Shown: positions 46,620-54,764 of the stretch, piece after piece
How positions within the stretch are numbered: position 1 is the stretch's first letter
How the letters are laid out: each line of letters starts with the position of its first letter
Source: Cytophagales bacterium
GTDB lineage: Bacteria > Bacteroidota > Bacteroidia > Cytophagales > Amoebophilaceae
Direction: 5' to 3'
Length of the DNA: 64,000 bases
Assembly (NCBI GenBank): GCA_020629455.1
Contig: JAHDDH010000001.1
Coordinates: forward strand, 69,703 to 133,702
Notes under the pieces: generated by a model
What the model was told of the DNA's origin: nothing
The model's input: only the letters and a program-made list of their open reading frames with translations
The model's database searches: none
Position numbers and translations under genes: made by a program

Positions 46620-47357
46620 TTGAAAAAAAAAATATTATTCAACAATCAATATCAACTCATTGTAAGAAACACGAAAGATTTATCTGAAAAAACATATCTC
46701 CATTTTAATCGTAAAAAAATAATTTTTTTAAGCAGTTTTTTTTTGCTGATTTTGATGTTTTTTAGCCTTTTTTTAGCCAATTCTATTTTAACACAATGGC
46801 TACATCCTTATCTTATCAAAGACCAAGAAGATCATAAAAAAATTATATCCATCGCACAAACGGTTGATGTATTGAAAAAAGATCTCCAACAACAGGTTTT
46901 ATTTATTCAAACTTTACAAAATATTATAGAAGAACCCACAGCAAAAAATAAAGCAGCACAAGTACAGCTCATCGAAACTTTACAAAAATATCACTTTTCA
47001 GCACCAATCAAAGAAGGTATCATTACAGCAAATTTTAACAAACAACACCAACATTATGGCGTAGATATTGTAGCGTCTAAAAATACACCTGTGGTGGCTG
47101 TAGCCAATGGTGTAGTATTATTTTCTGGATATAATGAAGATACTGGCTGGGTTATGATTCTACAACATGCCAACCATTATGTGTCTGTGTATAAACACAA
47201 TAAAAAGCTTTTTAAAAAAATAGGACAAATGGTAAAAAAAGAAGAAAAAATTGCCGTTTTAGGTAACTCTGGTAAACTGACCAGCGGTCCACATCTTCAT
47301 TTTGAGTTATGGTATGCTCATGAAGCAGTCAATCCTGAAGAATATATTCATTTTTAA
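46620..47357 (+). CDS. M23 family metallopeptidase (peptidoglycan endopeptidase)
   Basis: 245 residues: a cytoplasmic N-tail, one membrane helix (IIFLSSFFLLILMFFSLFLA), a coiled-coil stretch, and a LytM-type peptidase from about 135. Catalytic zinc motifs are HYGVDIV (HxxxD) and GPHLHFELW (HxH). Only a TTG start fits (MKKKILFNNQYQL), supported by a promoter 17 bases upstream of it. It is followed after 4 bases by a bactofilin gene, an association known for cell-shape control (CcmA-Csd1 in Helicobacter). It is therefore likely to trim peptidoglycan at sites set by the bactofilin. Confidence 0.92.
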   Translation: MKKKILFNNQYQLIVRNTKDLSEKTYLHFNRKKIIFLSSFFLLILMFFSLFLANSILTQWLHPYLIKDQEDHKKIISIAQTVDVLKKDLQQQVLFIQTLQNIIEEPTAKNKAAQVQLIETLQKYHFSAPIKEGIITANFNKQHQHYGVDIVASKNTPVVAVANGVVLFSGYNEDTGWVMILQHANHYVSVYKHNKKLFKKIGQMVKKEEKIAVLGNSGKLTSGPHLHFELWYAHEAVNPEEYIHF

Positions 47358-47361
47358 TTTT

Positions 47362-47784
47362 ATGTTTTCTAATAAAAAAAACACCACAGTATCTCCTAAT
47401 GAGTCCAATAACATCATTGGCAAAGGAACTTGCATTGAAGGAAATTTAAAAACAGTAGGCAACATTCGTGTAGAAGGTGTAGTAAAAGGAGAAATCACTA
47501 CACAGTCTAAATTGGTGTTAGCTGAAGAAGCCCATATTCAAGGTAATACTTTTGCTAAAAATGCTGAAATAGGCGGAAAAATAGAAGGAAATATCCATGT
47601 ATATGCTTTGCTTGTGTTAAAGAAATCTGCAGTTGTCTCCGGAGATATCACTACCCATCGCTTGGTGTGTGAAGAAGGAGCACAGTTCAATGGAAAATGC
47701 CTCATGCAAGAAAGCAAGAAGATACAAACTATGCGATCAACAGAACAAACTACTATCACTCAAAAAAAAAGTAGTTTTTTATAA
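47362..47784 (+). CDS. Bactofilin
   Basis: 140 residues from the ATG at 47362; the track's earlier start lies inside the peptidase gene. Core right-handed beta-helix repeats are visible: NIIGKGTCIEGNLKTVGNI, RVEGVVKGEITTQSKLVLAE, AEIGGKIEGNIHVYALLVL and AVVSGDITTHRLVCEEGAQF. Polar disordered tails flank it. Bactofilins polymerise into membrane-bound filaments that localise wall enzymes. Co-transcribed with the M23 peptidase; converges on rodA. Confidence 0.94.
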   Translation: MFSNKKNTTVSPNESNNIIGKGTCIEGNLKTVGNIRVEGVVKGEITTQSKLVLAEEAHIQGNTFAKNAEIGGKIEGNIHVYALLVLKKSAVVSGDITTHRLVCEEGAQFNGKCLMQESKKIQTMRSTEQTTITQKKSSFL

Positions 47785-47811
47785 GTCTATAGCTTTTTGC
47801 CTTAATTGTAT

Positions 47812-49065
47812 TTAATAGCGTATATTTTCCATATCTAGTTTCAAAAAAATAAATAGCATCACAGAAAAAGTACACAAAGCAGATCCTCCGTAACTTAAAA
47901 AAGGTAATGGAATTCCTATGATTGGAACCATGCCGATAGTCATTCCAATGTTGATACTAAAATGAAAAAAATATATGGCTACTATACAATAGCCATATAT
48001 TTGTGAAAATCGGTTGCCTTGCCTTTCTGCTAACCAGATGATCCTCAAAAAAAGTGCTAAAAATAGTAAAATTACGCTTGTAGTCCCTAGCCATCCATAT
48101 TCTTCCCCTACAGTACAAAAGATAAAATCTGTTCTTTGTTCAGGTATAAAGTTGAATTTTGTTTGTGTTCCTTGTAAAAATCCTTTGCCATATAGCTGAC
48201 CAGCACCGATAGCAATTTTAGATTGTGTGATATTCCATCCAATACCCAAAGGGTCTGTTGTAGGATGTATAAGGGTTTTGATTCTATTTTGGTGATGTGG
48301 TTTTAAGATGATATTCAAAATGAATCCTGTAAAAAGGATATATACAATGAATGCCAAGCTGGCAATCATAATTTTTATTCGTTCTTTGGAAGATTTTTGA
48401 AAAAAAAGACAAACTATTCCCACTCCTATGATGCCTATGATGAGTGGCCATGTTCCAATCCATAAACTCAATAGCAATAGTAGACCAAAACCTATCAAAA
48501 AAAAAAAAAAAACAATCGGCAAATGATATCGATACAAAACAATAAAAAAAGCACTAAAAATAATAGCAGAGCCCATATCTCCTTGTAAAAAAATTAACAA
48601 AGCAGGTAATATGATCAGTAAGAAGGTATGTATCTGGTTCATTAATCGTGTCAGACAAACGTCTTTCTGGCTAAGAAAACGAGCTATTGCCAAAGCACAT
48701 GTAAGTTTTGAAAATTCCGCTGGTTGTATTTTTATACTTCCTATTTGATACCAAGACTGATGTCCACCTACAGATTGGCTAAAAAAAATAGTGCCTATCA
48801 GCAATAAAAGACTTATTACATATAAAACATAAGAAAAATGGGCATATATGTAAATATTGAAAAAGAGCATACAGCAAAAAATAGCCAATGATATCACAAC
48901 CCATAGTCCTTGTTTAAAAACATAAGGTGGCATGAAAGATTCATGAGACGGGTTGGAATGATAGTCCACAGCATAAAGATTAATCAAACCAATGATCACC
49001 AGCACAAGGTATATACAAACTGTGATCCAATCTAACCTATAACGTTTGATGGGTGAATGATACAT
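47812..49065 (-). CDS. rodA: Rod-shape SEDS glycosyltransferase RodA
   Basis: A 417-residue SEDS protein with about ten helices. Conserved: SVGGHQSWYQIGSIKIQPAEFSKL, the catalytic-loop region PTTDPLGIGWNITQSKIAIGAGQLYGKG, TQTKFNFIPEQRTDFIF, and a C-terminal GIPLPFLSYGGSA. It polymerises peptidoglycan with PBP2 during elongation. It is last in nadC-mreD-mrdA-rodA. It contains an uninterrupted 16-A run (48497-48512) encoding four to five Phe residues in a membrane helix. Confidence 0.96.
   Translation of the reverse strand: MYHSPIKRYRLDWITVCIYLVLVIIGLINLYAVDYHSNPSHESFMPPYVFKQGLWVVISLAIFCCMLFFNIYIYAHFSYVLYVISLLLLIGTIFFSQSVGGHQSWYQIGSIKIQPAEFSKLTCALAIARFLSQKDVCLTRLMNQIHTFLLIILPALLIFLQGDMGSAIIFSAFFIVLYRYHLPIVFFFFLIGFGLLLLLSLWIGTWPLIIGIIGVGIVCLFFQKSSKERIKIMIASLAFIVYILFTGFILNIILKPHHQNRIKTLIHPTTDPLGIGWNITQSKIAIGAGQLYGKGFLQGTQTKFNFIPEQRTDFIFCTVGEEYGWLGTTSVILLFLALFLRIIWLAERQGNRFSQIYGYCIVAIYFFHFSINIGMTIGMVPIIGIPLPFLSYGGSALCTFSVMLFIFLKLDMENIRY
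48497..48512. repeat. Homopolymer A16 in rodA
   Basis: Sixteen A in a row on the plus strand (poly-T in the gene) encode FFFFF in a RodA helix. Runs of this length are prone to replication or transcription slippage. Confidence 0.9.
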
Positions 49066-49097
49066 GATGTTGTGGGTAGATAAAGCAATGAGAGTTT

Positions 49098-50858
49098 TTA
49101 ATCTAAAAAATGACCTTTCAAAACATATTGTTCAATCCAAGGGCGTGTTATTTTAGCATTAAGGTATTTTTCTATCATTAAACTACCGATGGCTGCGGCT
49201 GACCTTCCGCCCCATCCTGCATTTTCTACATATACAGCAATGGCTATTTTTGGTTTTTTTTGAGGAGCAAAAGCAATAAAAACAGAATGATCAGCTCCAT
49301 GAGGATTTTCTACAGTGCCTGTTTTGCAGGCAAAAGGCATATGTTTAATAAAGGCTCTCCAGGTATTTTTTGTTGCCAAAAACATGCCTTTTTGTATTAC
49401 ATCAAAATGTGTTTTTGAGATATCAAGAGTATGTTTGGAACATTTTATAGCCATATCTCCTATACTTTTTACTAAATGAGGTTGGTAATAAAATCCTTTA
49501 TTCGCAATAATTGCTGCTATGTTAGCCATTTGTAATGGAGTGATGAGTATTTCTCCTTGTCCGATATCTAGCGATCGGATGTGTGAATGTTGCCATTGTT
49601 TATGACCATATTTTTGATCATAAGCAGCTATTGTAGGAATATATCCTCCTTTTTCTGTTGGTATATCAATGCCGAGAGGTTTTCCGAGTCCAAACTGTAA
49701 TACTCTTGCTCTCCAGATTTGAAACCCTATGGTCACATCTGTATATTTTTCCATCATTTTTTTAAACACAGTATAAAAATAAGGGTTACAAGAAAATTGA
49801 ATGGCAGTGATTAGATGCGTAGGAGAACGATGAGGGTGACATTTCACTTTTTTTTGATGACAAAGAATTTTTTCAAATGGTTGTATGACTCCTTCTTGTA
49901 AGGCCAAAAGTCCTTGAATAGTTTTAAAAATAGAACCTGGAGGATAGATAGCCATAGTAGCACGGTGAAATAATGGGTGTGTAGGGTCTTGTAACAAATG
50001 TTGTAAAGAAGTATGTGCCTTTGCAGCAAACTCATTAGGATCATAAGAAGGGCTGGATACAATTGTCAATACTTCTCCATTGTTGGGATCTATAGCTACT
50101 ATGCTTCCTATTTTTCCCTGTAGTAGTTTTGTACCATAATTTTGTAGCGCAGAGTCTATAGTAGTGATGATATTTTTTCCTGGTATTGGCAGGATGTCTA
50201 AATTGCCTTGTCGATATTTTCCTTGTACACTTCCTTGTGCATTGATCAAATGTAAAGACCAACCATTGTTACCTCTGAGGATATCATCATATTGTTTTTC
50301 CAATCCTGTTTTTCCAACCCAGTCATTTAGGAGGTATTTTTTTTTTTTTTTTTCTTGAGGAGATATCTTACCCATGTAGCCAATGGTTTTTGCTAAAATA
50401 GGATAGGTATACCTTCTTATATGACACACACGGGCTATACAACCTGGAAATTCCATGAGTTTTTCCTGTATATAAGCAAAATATTGCTGGGGAATTCCTT
50501 GGATGAGGGTATATGGTTTTACTTTAGAAAATGTTTGAGCTTTTTTGATTTTTTCTGTGAGGTTTTTTTTTGTGATCGGAAAGTATCGACAAAAAATATC
50601 TAAATTCCAACTGTGCATCATAGCTGGTATGCATTGTATATCAAACACCGGTGCATTATATACCAAGATATGTCCGTGTCGATCATAGATTAAACCTCTA
50701 TAAGGTTTTTCAATAGTTTTTTGAATAATATTTTTTTCTGCTGCTGCTTGATAATCATCCCAGTCAACAGTTTGTAAAAAAAAAAGGCGTGTGATATAGA
50801 TGATGCTTATTGCGATAAAAAAGGAAGCAATCAGGTATGATTTTTTAGCCAAAGTCAA
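49098..50858 (-). CDS. mrdA: Penicillin-binding protein 2
   Basis: A 586-residue class B PBP. N-terminal anchor (LIASFFIAISIIYITRLFFL), dimerisation domain with PYRGLIYDRHGHILVYN, WVGKTGLEKQYDDILRG, and the transpeptidase domain with the three active motifs: YPPGSIFKT (SxxK), QFSCNPYF (SxN) and ACKTGTVENPHG (KTG). It cross-links lateral wall peptidoglycan with RodA. The start is TTG, overlapping the mreD stop as TTGA. A T17 homopolymer lies at 50337 and encodes a Lys run (EKKKKKKYLLNDW). Confidence 0.95.
   Translation of the reverse strand: MTLAKKSYLIASFFIAISIIYITRLFFLQTVDWDDYQAAAEKNIIQKTIEKPYRGLIYDRHGHILVYNAPVFDIQCIPAMMHSWNLDIFCRYFPITKKNLTEKIKKAQTFSKVKPYTLIQGIPQQYFAYIQEKLMEFPGCIARVCHIRRYTYPILAKTIGYMGKISPQEKKKKKYLLNDWVGKTGLEKQYDDILRGNNGWSLHLINAQGSVQGKYRQGNLDILPIPGKNIITTIDSALQNYGTKLLQGKIGSIVAIDPNNGEVLTIVSSPSYDPNEFAAKAHTSLQHLLQDPTHPLFHRATMAIYPPGSIFKTIQGLLALQEGVIQPFEKILCHQKKVKCHPHRSPTHLITAIQFSCNPYFYTVFKKMMEKYTDVTIGFQIWRARVLQFGLGKPLGIDIPTEKGGYIPTIAAYDQKYGHKQWQHSHIRSLDIGQGEILITPLQMANIAAIIANKGFYYQPHLVKSIGDMAIKCSKHTLDISKTHFDVIQKGMFLATKNTWRAFIKHMPFACKTGTVENPHGADHSVFIAFAPQKKPKIAIAVYVENAGWGGRSAAAIGSLMIEKYLNAKITRPWIEQYVLKGHFLD
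50337..50353. repeat. Homopolymer T17 in mrdA
   Basis: Seventeen T in a row on the plus strand (A17 in the gene) encode the six-Lys run just before the conserved VGKTGLEK motif of PBP2. A strong candidate slippage site. Confidence 0.9.
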
Positions 50859-51379
50859 TTTTTAGAATGTTGGTTTTGGTGAAAAAAATATTGTGTAAAC
50901 ACAATAAAAATGATACTAAAAAAAATGTCTCGGATGATGTAAGTTGTTTGATAGAGCAGATATTTTAAGGATGAGTGCTCTAAAAAATAGACAATGGCTA
51001 TATGTGTTGATACTAAAGGCAGGAGAAAAAAAAGGTAGCCTAAATAATGAATATGGCGTATGCTGATGTAGTCAATGGAAAGATTTTTTAATAAATAAGT
51101 ATTGAAAAAATATTTGATAAAGAAATATTGTAGGTAAACAGTGAATACATTGACAAACATATAAATGCCTGGGCTATTGTATAACATGTCTAAAAAAAAC
51201 CCTAGACCAAAGCCAATGTATAAATTGTAATTGAGGTATGCTTTATGAAAGGGTAATAAAAAAATAAAGGAAAGGTAAAAATAACAAGGAAATGGTATGA
51301 TTTTTGTGCAAATTAAATGTAAGGATATATAGAAGAAGAAATGAATGATTTGTTTTTGCAGCAACGTTTTTTTTTTCAT
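50855..51379 (-). CDS. mreD: Rod shape-determining protein MreD-like
   Basis: About 174 residues from the ATG at 51379 (MKKKTLLQKQIIHFFFYISL); the track start at 51460 lies inside nadC. Five to six membrane helices, with FLLPFHKAYLNYNLYIGFGLGFFLDMLYNSPGIYMF matching the central MreD segment (GFxxGLxxDxxxxxxGxxxf). Sequence conservation in MreD is low, but position before mrdA and rodA supports it. mreB and mreC are not in the window. It overlaps the nadC stop as ATGA, giving translational coupling. Confidence 0.85.
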   Translation of the reverse strand: MKKKTLLQKQIIHFFFYISLHLICTKIIPFPCYFYLSFIFLLPFHKAYLNYNLYIGFGLGFFLDMLYNSPGIYMFVNVFTVYLQYFFIKYFFNTYLLKNLSIDYISIRHIHYLGYLFFLLPLVSTHIAIVYFLEHSSLKYLLYQTTYIIRDIFFSIIFIVFTQYFFHQNQHSKN

Positions 51380-52242
51380 AGCATAATTTTCAAGCTCATA
51401 TCTAAGTTTTTTACAGTATGTGTTAAAGCACCTACAGAAATAGCGTCTATTCCTGGGCATGCAGCTATTTTTGCTATGTTTTTTTCAGTGACACCACCAG
51501 AAATTTCTACTTTGTATTGTCCATTGACCAATGCAATGGCTTGTTTTATTGTATTTTGATCCATGTTATCTAACATGATAGTATCTACTTCAGGGTGTTG
51601 TATGATTTCTTTTACTTCTGATAGCGTTCTGGCTTCTACTTCTATGGCTAGGAAGAGCTTATTTTTTTGAAGATATTTTTGTGTGTTTTGTATGGCTTGT
51701 GCTATACTGCCGGCTATATCGATATGATTGTCTTTGATGAGAATTTTATCATCTAATCCATACCGATGATTTGTCCCTCCACCTATATATACAGCCCATT
51801 TTTCTATGATTCTAGCATTGGGAGTTGTTTTTCTGGTGTCGAGTATTTGTATAGATGTATGCTGTATTTTTTTTTTTAAGTGATTTGTATATGTAGCAAT
51901 GCCACTCATACGTTGTATACAATTGAGCACCAAACGCTCAGTAGAAAGAATAGCACGTGCTTGGCCATGGACAACAAAAGCTTTTTGCCCTGATGTTACA
52001 TAGTCTCCATCTTTTTTATAAGTATTTACAACGATTGTTGGATCTACATAAATATATATGGCTTTTGCTAATTGAATACCAGCGAGTATACCGTTATCTT
52101 TGATGAGCAGATGGGCTTGAATATATTGATGTTCAGGAATGATTGATAAACTTGTATAATCTCCTTGCCCTATATCTTCTTGTAGGGCATTTTTGATAAA
52201 TTTTTGAATTTTTTTTTCCGTAAGGTAGGAGGGGGTCTTCAT
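51376..52242 (-). CDS. nadC: Nicotinate-nucleotide pyrophosphorylase (quinolinate phosphoribosyltransferase)
   Basis: 288 residues from the ATG at 52242. ALQEDIGQGDYTS, VVHGQARAILSTERLVLNCIQRMSGIAT, LDTRKTTPNARIIEKWAV, GGGTNHRYGLDDKILIKDNHI, and EVEARTLSEV are the family motifs for PRPP and quinolinate binding. It converts quinolinate to NaMN in de novo NAD synthesis. It is the first gene of an operon with the cell-wall elongation genes, an arrangement also reported in other Bacteroidota for yrbA/nadC-type neighbours (recollection, not checked). Confidence 0.96.
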   Translation of the reverse strand: MKTPSYLTEKKIQKFIKNALQEDIGQGDYTSLSIIPEHQYIQAHLLIKDNGILAGIQLAKAIYIYVDPTIVVNTYKKDGDYVTSGQKAFVVHGQARAILSTERLVLNCIQRMSGIATYTNHLKKKIQHTSIQILDTRKTTPNARIIEKWAVYIGGGTNHRYGLDDKILIKDNHIDIAGSIAQAIQNTQKYLQKNKLFLAIEVEARTLSEVKEIIQHPEVDTIMLDNMDQNTIKQAIALVNGQYKVEISGGVTEKNIAKIAACPGIDAISVGALTHTVKNLDMSLKIML

Positions 52243-52395
52243 AATTGACAGCAATTTTTCATTAAAAATAATATCTGAAAGTTTTTAAGTGAAGTATGAA
52301 GTGTTTTTCTAACGTTTATATATTTTGATTTTTTAAAATCGAAAACTTTAAAACAGTAATATTTTTAAAAACACATATTCACAATATACCACAAA

Positions 52396-52413
52396 AATGG
52401 CCTTTAGGCCATT
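52396..52413. promoter_or_regulatory. 18-base palindrome in the nadC/DUF3108 divergent region
   Basis: AATGGCCT-TT-AGGCCATT is a perfect inverted repeat of unusual GC content for this intergenic DNA. It sits between two divergent genes, about 55 bases upstream of a -7 box for DUF3108. It could be an operator or an RNA hairpin; no T-run follows. Confidence 0.4.
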
Positions 52414-52467
52414 GGAATATCCTTATGTATTTCTTTTATATTTTTATCATATTATTTTTCTACTCTT

Positions 52468-52475
52468 TATCTTTG
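52468..52475 (+). promoter_or_regulatory. Putative -7 box for the DUF3108-tatA unit
   Basis: TATCTTTG matches TANNTTTG exactly; a TTTA lies 21 bases upstream in place of the -33 TTTG. The predicted transcript would have a leader of about 34 bases before the ATG at 52517. Confidence 0.45.
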
Positions 52476-52516
52476 TAGTTTTAGATTTTTATTGTGTTTG
52501 TTACATTTTACCCTTC

Positions 52517-53296
52517 ATGTTTCTAAAGTATTTTAAATCGTCGATTGTATTTTTTTTTCTATCCCATATGTCCTATGGACATGTTTACAAAGAGCGTTTT
52601 GTGTATCGTATTCACTATGGTTGGATTGATATTGCTTCTGCTGTCATTCTGACTGAAAAAACACCTTACACAATACATGAAAAATCTTGTTGTAAGGTGG
52701 ATATTTTAGCTGAAACTAAGGGGATTGTAAAAATGATCAACCAAGTAAAAAATCATTGGGGTGCTTATTTGGATATAAAATTTTACCAACCTTGCCAATT
52801 TTATCGTTATATCCAAGAAGGAAAGTATCGAAAAAATGAAATAGTTTATTTTGATCATAAGCATCGAAAAATTATAGTAAAAAATTTGGACAAACACGAT
52901 AAAAATAAAATTGTTGATGTACAACAATACCCAATGCAAGCACAAGAAATGCATGGCATTATCAGTGCTTCATGGAAGTTAAGGCAATTGGATTATACTG
53001 CATTGAAAGTCAATGAACGGATTATTTTTAACATATTTTTTGATCATGAAACCAGTATATTTCAAGCCAAATTTTTGGGCAAAGAAAATTTAAAAACCAA
53101 AATAGGTATTTATCCTACATATGTTTTTGCGCCTGTGATACCTCAGAATAAAGTTTTTCGTAAAAAAAATCCTATCAAAATTTGGATTTCAGATGATGCA
53201 GAACGTATTCCCCTAAAAATACAGGCCAATCTTAAGATTGGAGGTATTAAAATTGATATCAAAGAAAAATATGTAAATTCGATACAATCATCATAA
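52517..53296 (+). CDS. DUF3108 domain-containing exported protein
   Basis: 259 residues from the ATG at 52517, with signal sequence FLKYFKSSIVFFFLSHMSYG. The longer track start would add 40 hydrophobic residues and overlap the palindrome and promoter. DUF3108 signature parts are visible: ERFVYRIHYGWIDIASAVI, KNEIVYFDHKHRKIIV, INIFFDHETSIF-like IIFNIFFDHE, KIGIYPTYVFAPVI, KIWISDDAERIPLKIQANL and IGGIKIDIKEK. Periplasmic protein of lipocalin-like beta type with unknown role. Followed after 12 bases by tatA. Confidence 0.85.
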   Translation: MFLKYFKSSIVFFFLSHMSYGHVYKERFVYRIHYGWIDIASAVILTEKTPYTIHEKSCCKVDILAETKGIVKMINQVKNHWGAYLDIKFYQPCQFYRYIQEGKYRKNEIVYFDHKHRKIIVKNLDKHDKNKIVDVQQYPMQAQEMHGIISASWKLRQLDYTALKVNERIIFNIFFDHETSIFQAKFLGKENLKTKIGIYPTYVFAPVIPQNKVFRKKNPIKIWISDDAERIPLKIQANLKIGGIKIDIKEKYVNSIQSS

Positions 53297-53308
53297 AATA
53301 TATTGTCT

Positions 53309-53509
53309 ATGTTCAATCATTTACTTTTGATAGGAGGGTTGGGTACAGGAGAAGTAATTCTGATCTTTACTGTAGTCATTATTTTGTTTGGCGCAAAAAA
53401 AATTCCAGAAATCGCTCGAGGTTTAGGCAAAGGAATCAAAGAATTTAAGGCTGCTAGCAAAGAAATCAAACAAGAAATATCAAAGTCCACCAATGAAGAG
53501 TCTTTATAA
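53309..53509 (+). CDS. tatA: Twin-arginine translocase subunit TatA
   Basis: 66 residues from the ATG at 53309. A short membrane helix with [36 protein letters not shown] is the classical TatA/E pattern (FG hinge, amphipathic helix), and a charged tail follows. It forms the pore of the Tat export pathway for folded proteins; tatC is not in the window. Tat substrates would include Rieske/ActB-type iron-sulphur proteins (inference). Confidence 0.94.
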   Translation: MFNHLLLIGGLGTGEVILIFTVVIILFGAKKIPEIARGLGKGIKEFKAASKEIKQEISKSTNEESL

Positions 53510-53524
53510 AAAGAAATTCTATCA

Positions 53525-54157
53525 ATGCGTAAGCTTGTAAAAATTAACCATGTCAGTAATCTTAGCGATGCGCGTTATTGTGCAGGGATGGGAGCAGACA
53601 TGTTAGGTTTTGCTTTAGTTCCTGATCATCCACATTATGTGAATGCAGCCACATTACACGCCATCACGGCTTGGGTATCAGGTGTAAAAATAGTAGGAGA
53701 AATTAATAAAGCATGTATACCTCATACATTTTTTAATGATTATGTAGTAAATATGATACAGATTACCGAGTATTTTTCAAGTCATATACTCGATACTACC
53801 CTTCAAAAGTCAATCAACACCATTCAAAAAATTCATATAAGTCATGCAACGGCTGCTGCTTCTTTAGAAGAAACAATATTTTCCCATAAAAAATTCACCA
53901 TTGATTATTTTTTGATTACCTCCGATGCACCATCCGATGTACAGAAAAATTTACAAAAACAAGTAGCTACTATAGCACAAAGTGTGCCTATTATCCAAAG
54001 TTTTAACATTACTGCTGATACGATAGAGGATATACTTGCTTTGCCTATACAGGGTATTGCGCTGGATGGAGAAAAGGAGATGCGTGCAGGTTATAAATCT
54101 TATGAAAAAATGGCATTAATTTTGGAAAAAGTGATGGATTATAACCAAAAATATTGA
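53525..54157 (+). CDS. TrpF-like (beta/alpha)-barrel protein lacking the catalytic Cys
   Basis: 210 residues. VKINHVSNLSDARYCAGMGADMLGFAL has the layout of the phosphoribosylanthranilate isomerase start (KICGitnleDAryaaeaGaD..GF), but the catalytic Cys-Gly is replaced by Asn-His. The end GIALDGEKEMRAGYKSYEKM resembles the product-phosphate region (vdvsSGvE..pG.Kd). No other trp genes are near. Homologous pseudo-TrpF proteins occur in Cytophagales genomes (recollection). Function unknown; probably not tryptophan synthesis. Confidence 0.7.
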   Translation: MRKLVKINHVSNLSDARYCAGMGADMLGFALVPDHPHYVNAATLHAITAWVSGVKIVGEINKACIPHTFFNDYVVNMIQITEYFSSHILDTTLQKSINTIQKIHISHATAAASLEETIFSHKKFTIDYFLITSDAPSDVQKNLQKQVATIAQSVPIIQSFNITADTIEDILALPIQGIALDGEKEMRAGYKSYEKMALILEKVMDYNQKY

Positions 54158-54167
54158 TCAATATTTT

Positions 54168-54680
54168 TTATGATTGTTGAATCCATTGATTGACTTTTTT
54201 GAGCTGTTGGTCATTTTTTATTTCAAAAAATGGCACATTGGGATATTTAAGTTGAAGCTTTGGAAGGATGTTTTGTATTCTTTGATCAAAATTCCAGATA
54301 TAGCGTATGAGCATATAATTTAATTTTTCGTGACAGTTACTGCCACGGTCTTGGATACGTTGATTTTTAAAAAATAATCTTTTGCATACGCGCCAAAGGC
54401 AAATAATTTTAGGGTAATTAAAATAAAGGCCTACATCACATTTTTGATATCGAATTTCTAAAGAGTCTGGATTATTTCCATCAATGATCCATTTTTTTTT
54501 TGCTGCCAGTTTTTTTTGTATCGTTAAAAAATGATGATAATTGATGGGTTGCCAATTATTTTTAAAAAAGTATCGATCTAGATGATAGACTGGTAGATGC
54601 AGCTGTTGAGATAGCTGAAAAGCAAAAGTAGACTTTCCACTGCCAGGTCTTCCAAAAATTAGTATGCGTTTGATGTGCAT
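54168..54680 (-). CDS. P-loop kinase-like protein (adenylate-kinase/FlaR type)
   Basis: A 170-residue P-loop NTPase: Walker A ILIFGRPGSGKSTFAF, then VYHLDRYFFKNNWQP, KKWIIDGNNPDS, and FNYPKIICLWRVCKRLFF. This is the pattern of small DNA-topology-modulation/FlaR-type ATPases related to adenylate kinases, with a lid Arg-rich region (QRIQDRGSNCHEK). The substrate is unknown; the name FlaR is historical. It is convergent with the TrpF-like gene and divergent from lpxD. Confidence 0.8.
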   Translation of the reverse strand: MHIKRILIFGRPGSGKSTFAFQLSQQLHLPVYHLDRYFFKNNWQPINYHHFLTIQKKLAAKKKWIIDGNNPDSLEIRYQKCDVGLYFNYPKIICLWRVCKRLFFKNQRIQDRGSNCHEKLNYMLIRYIWNFDQRIQNILPKLQLKYPNVPFFEIKNDQQLKKVNQWIQQS

Positions 54681-54764
54681 CGCTTAAAATATTGATTAAA
54701 AAATTTAATTTAGCCTCTTCTATAATTTTGATATGCTCGCATGCCAAAATTTTTTCTTTTTTAA

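Noticed and set aside
51380-51460. Upstream start of mreD
   Set aside because: Lies inside nadC; the ATG at 51379 overlaps the nadC stop in the usual ATGA manner.
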